Shown piece by piece: positions 49,871 to 55,463 of a DNA stretch of 55,463 bases (position 1 is the first letter of the stretch; the number at the start of each line of letters is the position of its first letter). The DNA is taken from NCBI GenBank assembly GCA_016190485.1, contig JACPQN010000093.1, positions 1-55,463 on the forward strand, written 5' to 3'. The notes under the pieces were generated by a model that saw only the letters and a list, made by a program, of their open reading frames with translations, did not search any database and was not told the origin of the DNA. Origin of the DNA: Chloroflexota bacterium (lineage in GTDB: Bacteria; Chloroflexota; Dehalococcoidia; SHYD01). Both the position numbers and the translations under genes were made by a program.

Positions 49871-49966
49871 GTGCTCCTACCTGCGGCTCTATCGCCCCAC
49901 TATAGCAGGAGGGCCTGGTTCATCACCAGATGAGCGCCGTGAGGCAGGGCCGATGGCGCGATGCTC

Positions 49967-51673
49967 CTAGAGCGCGGTGTCGCCCTGGCGCAGCGACGAG
50001 ACCAGGAGCTGGATCTCCGGGCTGCTGAGGCCAAAGCGGTGCAGGGTGTGGCGCAGCATCTCCAGGCCGGCCTCGAAGCCCGGCTCCACCAACTCGATGC
50101 TGCCCAGGCTACGGAGCGCGACGCTATCGGTGCGGCGGAAGACCCGCACCACCACGTCCAGCCGCGGGTTCAGCGCCAGCGCGTTGCGCACCGCGATGTC
50201 CGTGGCCAGGGGGTCGGAGATGGCTACGATGAGCACCCGCGCTTGGGCCAGGCCGCAGCGGGCCAGCACCGAGAGGCTGCTGGCGTCGCCGTAGACACTG
50301 GGCACGCTGCGGGCGTGGGCCTGCTCGATGGCCCCGGGGTCCAAGTCCACCACCAGGAAGGGGAAGCCCCGCCGCTGGAGGATAGCAGCGATGCTGCGGC
50401 CCGTCACGCCGAAGCCGCAGATCACCGCGTGGGGCTCCGCGGGCGCGGGCGACTCCTCCTCCAGCGCCCCACCCAGTCGCAGCCGGCGCAGCCCGCGCCG
50501 GGCCAGCAGCCGGTGCAGCCCGTCAGCCGCCGCGAAGGACTGGGGAGCCAGGAAGATGGTCACCAGCGCAGTGGCCAGCGTGAGGCTCAGGAGCTGCTCG
50601 GAGGCCCGGCCATCGGCCACTGCGGCCCCCACCAGCACAAAGCTGAACTCGCCCACGGAGATCATCCCCGCGCCCACGGCCAGGGCGGGGCGCAGTGGGT
50701 AGCGCAACGCCAGGAGCGCCAGCGCGGGGACGGCGCACTTGGCCACCAGCAGCACCGCCAGCACCAGCGCCAGCAGCCCCAGGTTGCTTAGGATAAAGCG
50801 AGGGTCCGTCAGCATGCCGATGGAAACGAAGAAGAAACTGGCGAAGATATCACGTAGAGGGACCACGTCGGCCAGGGCCTGGTGGGAGTACTCGCTTTCA
50901 CTGAGGACGATGCCGGCCACGAAGGCGCCCAGCGCGATGGAGAGGCCCAGCAGCACCGAGGCCGAGGCGGTGCCCACCACCAGCGCGAAGATGGTGATGA
51001 TGAAGAGCTCTCGGGAGCGCAGCAGCGCCACGTGCCGGAGCAGCCAGGGCACCACCCGCAGCCCCAGCAGCACCATAGCAGCCACAATGCCCAGGGCCTT
51101 GGCCAGGGCCGCGCCCGCAGTCACAGCCACCTGCCCGAGCTGCAACGCCGCCAGGTCTGCGGGGAGAGAGGACAGCACAACCATGATGGGGATGAGGGTG
51201 AAGTCCTGGAGCACCATGATCCCCACCAGGATGCCGCCGTGCACCGAGTCCGCCTCGCCCCGGTCCAGCAGGAGCTTGAGGACAATGGCCGTGCTGCTCA
51301 GGGCCATGAGATAGCCGAAGAGGAGGCCGTCCAGCGAGGGCCAGCCCAGCGCGCCTGCCACGATGCTCCAGAGCACAATGGTGGCCGTGATCTGGAGGGC
51401 GCCGGTGATCAGGGGAACCGGCACGGTGCGCAGGAGAGCGCCCAGGGAGAGCTCGACCCCCAGCGCAAACATCAGAAAGGCGACGCCCATGGTGGCCAGG
51501 GCCCGCACCTGCTCCGCCTCCCGCGCCACGCCCAGGCCGTAGGGGCCTACCAGCACCCCTGCCACCAGGTAGCCCAGCAGCACGGGCTGGCGCAGCCGCT
51601 GGGCCACTAGGCCGCCCAGGAGCGCCGCGCCGGTGATCAGGGCCAGGGTCAGGAGGAGGTGGGTCTCTTGCAA
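49967..51673 (-). CDS. CPA2 family cation:proton antiporter with TrkA-N domain
   Basis: Exchanges K+ or Na+ for protons. The 568-residue protein has about 12 membrane helices in the first ~390 residues (AQRLRQPVLLGYLVAGVLVGP and FALGVELSLGAL are typical), then a RCK/TrkA-N domain with GFGVTGRS (nucleotide binding) and GDASSLSVLARCG. This is the KefB/KefC layout. The glutathione-adduct ligand sites of Kef cannot be assigned. TTG start. It diverges from pdhA. Confidence 0.87.
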   Translation of the reverse strand: MQETHLLLTLALITGAALLGGLVAQRLRQPVLLGYLVAGVLVGPYGLGVAREAEQVRALATMGVAFLMFALGVELSLGALLRTVPVPLITGALQITATIVLWSIVAGALGWPSLDGLLFGYLMALSSTAIVLKLLLDRGEADSVHGGILVGIMVLQDFTLIPIMVVLSSLPADLAALQLGQVAVTAGAALAKALGIVAAMVLLGLRVVPWLLRHVALLRSRELFIITIFALVVGTASASVLLGLSIALGAFVAGIVLSESEYSHQALADVVPLRDIFASFFFVSIGMLTDPRFILSNLGLLALVLAVLLVAKCAVPALALLALRYPLRPALAVGAGMISVGEFSFVLVGAAVADGRASEQLLSLTLATALVTIFLAPQSFAAADGLHRLLARRGLRRLRLGGALEEESPAPAEPHAVICGFGVTGRSIAAILQRRGFPFLVVDLDPGAIEQAHARSVPSVYGDASSLSVLARCGLAQARVLIVAISDPLATDIAVRNALALNPRLDVVVRVFRRTDSVALRSLGSIELVEPGFEAGLEMLRHTLHRFGLSSPEIQLLVSSLRQGDTAL

Positions 51674-51774
51674 CAGGGACAGGCTCGCAACGAGCGGTTG
51701 GGGCGTGCCAGAGTCTTACTGCCCGCGCCCTCTGGTAGAAATCGCCCTTCAATGCTATCATAAAGGTAAGACAT

Positions 51775-51819
51775 AGAGAACACTCTAATGCTACTATAGA
51801 GTCTCACTATATGTTCTCT
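51775..51819. promoter_or_regulatory. Nested inverted repeats between antiporter gene and pdhA
   Basis: Outer arms AGAGAACA (51775-51782) and TGTTCTCT (51812-51819) enclose ACTCTA (51782-51787) and TAGAGT (51797-51802). It lies in the divergent control region, about 70 bp before pdhA. It may be an operator for the pdh operon; no exact promoter is clear. Confidence 0.5.
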
Positions 51820-51887
51820 CTGAGGGCAGGGCGGCGGCGTAGGGCGACGCCCGCGCTGGTGGCCCTGGCATACTTGAAGGAGTCGCC

Positions 51888-52904
51888 ATGGTAGGCACCG
51901 CGAAATCCCTGGACCAGATCGCCACCCTGGAAGCCGTCGATGCTCGGCTCTTGGTGCAGCTCCACGACCAGATGCTCCTCATCCGTCGCTTCGAGGAGAA
52001 GGTCAACGAGATGTACACCCGGGCCAAGATCGGCGGCTACTGCCACCTGAACATCGGGGAGGAGGGCGCCATCGTCGGGTCTATGTCGGCCCTCGGGGAG
52101 GCAGACTATATCTTCGCCGGTTACCGGGAGCATGGCCACGCCCTGGCCCGGGGGCTTGACCCCAAGGGGATCATGGCGGAGCTTTTCGGGAAAGCGACGG
52201 GTGTGTCCAGGGGGCGAGGCGGCTCCATGCACCTCTTCGATGCCGGCCGGCGCTTCATGGGCGGCTACGCCATCGTGGGGGGGCACCTCCCCATCGCCGT
52301 GGGTGCGGCCATGGCCATCCGCTACCGGGAGGGATCGGAGGCCGTAGCCACCTACCTGGGAGAAGGCGCCACCAACGCCGGGGCCTTCCACGAGTCGCTG
52401 AACGTGGCCAAGCTGTGGAGGCTACCCATCATCTTCATCGTGCTGAACAACCAGTACGAGATGGGGACTCCCGTGGCCAAGACCTCGGCCGTGCCGGAGC
52501 AGTACAAGAAGGGCGCGACCTACGGGATGCACGGCGAGCAGGTGGACGGCATGGACGTCCTGGCCGTGCGAGAAGCCACCCTCGCGGCCCTGCGTCGCGC
52601 CCGGGAAGACGAGGACCCTTCCATCCTGGAGCTGGTGGCCTACCGGTTCCGGGGCCACTCCGTCATCGACCCGGCGCGCTACCGCACCGAGGAGGAGTTG
52701 CGCTCGTGGCTGGCCCGCGACCCCATCGAGAGCTTCCGCCAGAAGCTCTCCGCTGCCGGCCTCCTGACCGAAGACCACATAGAGGCCGCCGAGCAGCGGA
52801 TCGGCCAGCAGGTGGCCGAAGCCGTCGCGTTCGCCGAGGCCAGCCCCTTCCCCGACCCGTCCACCCTCTTCGACTACCTCTACGTCGGGGAAGGAGGGCG
52901 GTAG
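51888..52904 (+). CDS. pdhA: Pyruvate dehydrogenase E1 component, alpha subunit
   Basis: With PdhB it decarboxylates pyruvate using thiamine diphosphate. The 338-residue protein has RRFEEKVNEMY, the GYREHGHALARG motif, RGGSMHLFD, and the ThDP motif GEGATNAGAFHESLN...NNQYEMGT, in which the first Asp of the usual GDGA is Glu. The serine loop reads YRFRGHSVIDPARYR. GAAGGAG is 6 nt before the ATG. One base separates its stop from pdhB. Confidence 0.95.
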   Translation: MVGTAKSLDQIATLEAVDARLLVQLHDQMLLIRRFEEKVNEMYTRAKIGGYCHLNIGEEGAIVGSMSALGEADYIFAGYREHGHALARGLDPKGIMAELFGKATGVSRGRGGSMHLFDAGRRFMGGYAIVGGHLPIAVGAAMAIRYREGSEAVATYLGEGATNAGAFHESLNVAKLWRLPIIFIVLNNQYEMGTPVAKTSAVPEQYKKGATYGMHGEQVDGMDVLAVREATLAALRRAREDEDPSILELVAYRFRGHSVIDPARYRTEEELRSWLARDPIESFRQKLSAAGLLTEDHIEAAEQRIGQQVAEAVAFAEASPFPDPSTLFDYLYVGEGGR

Positions 52905-52905
52905 C

Positions 52906-53886
52906 ATGGCGATCATCACTATGCGGGAGGCGCTGAACCAGGCGCTGCGGGAGGAGATGCAGCGGGACCCCGAGGTCTTCATCATGGGTGAGGACATTGG
53001 GGTCTTTGAGGGCTCCTACAAGGTCACGGCCGGCCTGCTGCGGGAGTTCGGCGAGAAGCGGGTGATCGACACCCCCATCGTGGAGGAGTTCATCGTGGGG
53101 GCGGGTATCGGCGCGGCCATGATGGGGCTGCGCCCGGTGGTGGAGATCATGACCATCAACTTCATCCTCCTGGCCATGGACCAGGTGGTGAACCACGCGG
53201 CCAAGATCCCCTACATGTTCGGCGGCACGGTGCGGGTGCCCCTGACCATCCGGACGCCGGGTGGTGGCGGCCAGCAGCTCACTGCCCAGCACTCCCAGAA
53301 CCTGGAGGCGCTCTTCGCCCACGTGCCGGGGCTAAAGGTGGTGGCCCCCGCGCTGCCGGGAGACGCCAAGGGCATGCTCAAGGCGGCCATTCGGGACGAC
53401 AACCCGGTCTTGTTTATCGAGAACATTTCCATGTATAACACTAGGGGAGAGGTGCCGGAAGGGGAGTACCTGGTGCCCCTGGACCGGGCCGAGGTGAAAC
53501 GGGCCGGCTCCGACATCACCCTGGTGGGGCACTCCAAGGGCACCCTGCTGGCCCTGGATGCGGCCCGCCGCTTGGCCGAAGAGGACGGCATCGAGGCCGA
53601 GGTGGTGGACCTGCGGAGCCTGCGGCCCCTGGACCGGGAGACCATCATCGCGTCGGTCAAAAAAACGAGTCGGGCAGTCCTGGTGGAGGAAGGCTGGCCC
53701 ACCTACGGCGTCAGCGCCGAGGTGTCCGCCTCTATCATGGAGGGCGCCTTCGACTACCTGGACGCGCCGGTCAGGCGGGTGGGAGGCAAAGAGGTGCCCA
53801 TGCCCTACTCGAAACCCCTGGAGAACGCGGTGATCCCCAGGGTGGACGAAGTGCTGGCCACCGTTCGCAGTCTCTTCAAGCGCTAG
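52906..53886 (+). CDS. pdhB: Pyruvate dehydrogenase E1 component, beta subunit
   Basis: The 326-residue partner of PdhA, forming the E1 heterotetramer. It has the MREALNQALREEM start, GEDIGVFEGSYKVTAGL, DTPIVEEFIVGAGIGAAMMGLRPV (key EEFIVGAGIG), the PGGGGQQLTAQHSQ loop and the C-terminal domain with DLRSLRPLDRETI. Reading frame and length are normal. It ends 168 bp before the E2 gene; that gap holds a repeat. Confidence 0.96.
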   Translation: MAIITMREALNQALREEMQRDPEVFIMGEDIGVFEGSYKVTAGLLREFGEKRVIDTPIVEEFIVGAGIGAAMMGLRPVVEIMTINFILLAMDQVVNHAAKIPYMFGGTVRVPLTIRTPGGGGQQLTAQHSQNLEALFAHVPGLKVVAPALPGDAKGMLKAAIRDDNPVLFIENISMYNTRGEVPEGEYLVPLDRAEVKRAGSDITLVGHSKGTLLALDAARRLAEEDGIEAEVVDLRSLRPLDRETIIASVKKTSRAVLVEEGWPTYGVSAEVSASIMEGAFDYLDAPVRRVGGKEVPMPYSKPLENAVIPRVDEVLATVRSLFKR

Positions 53887-53913
53887 CGTGGCGGCCCCGA
53901 AAAACGTCGCCCA

Positions 53914-54005
53914 TGTCGCCCTGAGCGGCGGCGAAGGGTCTCCTGGCCCCGAAGTAGATGCTTCGGCGCAGTTTACCCTGAGGCCCTCGAAGGGCTCAGC
54001 ATGAC
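53914..54005. repeat. CCTTCGAC/CTCAGG-related repeat between pdhB and pdhC
   Basis: Contains GCCCTGAGCGGCGGCGAAGG and CCTGAGGCCCTCGAAGGGCT segments capable of forming hairpins. No gene is present between 53887 and 54054. Confidence 0.65.
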
Positions 54006-54054
54006 AGGTCAGACATAACCCGCGCCGGAAAATCCAGACACTGAAGGAAGACTC

Positions 54055-55332
54055 ATGCCCACGGAGATCGTCATGCCCCGCCTGAGCGACACCATGTCCG
54101 AAGGCACCGTCGCCAAGTGGCGCAAGCAGGTGGGGGACAGGCTGGCCAAGGGCGACACCCTGGTGGAGATCGAGACGGATAAGGCCACCATGGAGCTGGA
54201 GGTCTTCGAGCCGGGCGTCCTGGGGCGTATCCTGGTGCCCGAGGGCCAGATGGTGCCCGTGGGCGTTCCCATTGCCCTGGTGCTGGCTGCTGGTGAGGAG
54301 CTGCCCGCAGAGCAGGCCGCCCCTACGGCGCCCACCAGCGCTCCTACTGCCGCTCCCGCGGCTGCGCCGCCTCAGGCCACTGGCCTAGCCCTCGCGCCCG
54401 ATGCGCCACCGGAGGCTCAGCCTCCGCCCGCGGCGGGCCGGGTGCGGGCCTCACCCCTGGCCCGCCGGTTGGCCGAGGAGCAGGGTGTGGACCTGAGCCG
54501 GGTGGCGGGCACCGGCCCTGACGGGCGGGTGACCCGGGAGGACGTGGAGGCCTTCCTCCAGCGCCCTGCTGCGGAGCAGGCGCCGACCCCGGAAGTGGCT
54601 CCCACCCCGCTGCCGGTTGCCGCGGCGGCCTTCCCCGGCCTGGTGGAAGAGGAGGAGCTGGTGCCGCTCTCCACAATGCAGCGCACCATCGTCGCCCGGA
54701 TGCTGGAGAGCAAGGCCGCCTCACCCCACTTCTACGTCACCAGCGAGATCGACATGGCGGAGGCGGTCGCCTTCCGCCGCTCCCTCAACGAGGCCCTGGG
54801 CGAGGGGCAGGGCGCCACCGTCAACGACCTGGTGGTCAAGGCCGTGGCTCTGGCCCTGCGGCAGCACCCCGACGCCAATGCCGCCTACCGGGACGGCCAG
54901 ATGGTGCGCTTCAAGCACGTCCACGTGGGCATCGCCGTGGCCGTCCCCAACGGGCTGGTGGTGCCGGTCATCCGCCACGCCGACCAGAAGAGCCTGCGCC
55001 AGATCGCCAGCGAGGCCAGGGAGCTGGTGGAGAAGGCGCGTAACCGCCGCCTGACCATCCAGGAGATGGAGGGAAGCACCTTCTCCGTGACCAATCTGGG
55101 CATGTACGGGGTGGACCAGTTCACCGGGATCATCAACCAGCCCAACGCGGCCATCCTCGCAGTAGGGGCCATCGTGCGCAAGCCCGTGGTGAAGGAGGAG
55201 CAGATCGTGATCTCCGACCGGATGCGGGTCACCCTCTCGGTAGACCACCGGGTGTTCTACGGCGCGACGGCCGCGGAGTTCCTGCGGGACGTGAAGAGCA
55301 TCCTGGAGCACCCGCTGCGGCTGGTGCTCTAG
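54055..55332 (+). CDS. pdhC: Dihydrolipoamide acetyltransferase (E2 of pyruvate dehydrogenase)
   Basis: The E2 core that takes the acetyl group from E1 and gives it to CoA. The 425-residue protein has one lipoyl domain with lipoylated Lys43 in EIETDKATME, an Ala/Pro linker, a peripheral-subunit-binding domain (residues ~130-165, RASPLARRLAEEQGVDLSRV), a second linker and the catalytic domain. The active-site motif reads DHRVFYGA: His398 is present, but the usual Asp of HRxxDG is Tyr402. It is probably functional, with this variant. The E3 gene is not in the window. Confidence 0.93.
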   Translation: MPTEIVMPRLSDTMSEGTVAKWRKQVGDRLAKGDTLVEIETDKATMELEVFEPGVLGRILVPEGQMVPVGVPIALVLAAGEELPAEQAAPTAPTSAPTAAPAAAPPQATGLALAPDAPPEAQPPPAAGRVRASPLARRLAEEQGVDLSRVAGTGPDGRVTREDVEAFLQRPAAEQAPTPEVAPTPLPVAAAAFPGLVEEEELVPLSTMQRTIVARMLESKAASPHFYVTSEIDMAEAVAFRRSLNEALGEGQGATVNDLVVKAVALALRQHPDANAAYRDGQMVRFKHVHVGIAVAVPNGLVVPVIRHADQKSLRQIASEARELVEKARNRRLTIQEMEGSTFSVTNLGMYGVDQFTGIINQPNAAILAVGAIVRKPVVKEEQIVISDRMRVTLSVDHRVFYGATAAEFLRDVKSILEHPLRLVL

Positions 55333-55369
55333 TACTTACTTGCGAAAAAACGCGCTAAAAGAAGCCGCT

Positions 55370-55463
55370 CGTGGTTCGACAGGCTCACCATGAGCGGCTC
55401 TCCCTTCGACAAGCTCAGAGTCTGTGAATCTTTCCCTCTCCCTTGACGGGAGAGGGTTAGGGA
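55370..55463. repeat. Repeat cluster at the right edge (CCTTCGAC/CTCAGG plus CCCTCTCCC hairpin)
   Basis: GTTCGACAGGCTCACCATGAG and CCCTTCGACAAGCTCAG occur within 40 bp. They are followed by arms CCCTCTCCC (55434-55442) and GGGAGAGGG (55448-55456), the same hairpin as at 3525-3545. Nothing else follows the pdhC stop. Confidence 0.7.

Noticed and set aside
55373-55395. tRNA T-arm-like GGTTCGA
   Set aside because: It is part of the CCTTCGAC/CTCAGG repeat family; no cloverleaf can be formed around it.

Overview
The window is high-GC bacterial chromosome, most likely from an uncultured Chloroflexota (Dehalococcoidia-like) lineage. The reasons are a DUF5667 anti-sigma factor, a DUF5317/HD-GYP pair, an HspR-type MerR repressor beside dnaJ and clp, a Chloroflexi-style lipoprotein N-terminus on the dienelactone hydrolase, a K+-independent-type membrane pyrophosphatase, and many copies of a short CCTTCGAC/CTCAGG repeat. 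This placement is an inference. No rRNA, tRNA or CRISPR array was seen.

Layout. 1-3400 (minus): def-cca-secD, with secD running off the left edge. 3400-5340: lower-GC TfoX-like, SRPBCC and TetR genes with a putative TetR operator. 5400-10250 (minus): mogA-trmD-DUF385-rplS, a MITE-like element, then priA. 10300-12060: an AT-rich island with an Mrr-type nuclease and a partner protein, then mutS. 14690-17040 (minus): DUF5317, a membrane HD-GYP protein, a 7-codon leader ORF, and two tandem 34-aa secreted-peptide genes. 17290-21300: ABC peptide-import genes without ATPases, and a monooxygenase. 21400-28070: two exporters, a hydrolase, a penicillin-acylase-like enzyme and an SDR. 28080-30750: a second MITE, direct repeats, a structured leader and hppA. 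30970-34540: an MFS exporter, a possible T-box, and a mosaic glycyl-tRNA synthetase. 34550-37790: a broken RelBE-like pair, a hydrolase, a winged-helix/MazF pair and a Gfo/Idh enzyme, closed by a strong terminator. 37900-42820 (minus): DLH hydrolase, ECF sigma, anti-sigma and a Cna-B/carboxypeptidase-like exported protein. 42940-47680: a heat-shock locus (dnaJ-hspR-clpC) interrupted by an AT-rich HEPN pair. 47700-49870: a broken HNH gene, DUF2283/DUF4258 and nth. 49960-55330: a CPA2 antiporter diverging from pdhABC.

The most interesting unit is the tandem peptide genes plus HD-GYP receptor-like protein. It looks like a secreted-peptide to cyclic-di-GMP signalling cassette: both peptides predict the same mature octapeptide. 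Second is glyS, where an AT-rich tract spanning the zinc-domain linker, including conserved flanking residues, replaces the expected high-GC sequence. Other points are short repeats read in frame inside priA, glyS and the clpC tail; a 12-bp direct-repeat array abutting the hppA promoter; HspR-like inverted repeats over the dnaJ promoter; and several intact or decayed toxin-antitoxin-like pairs.
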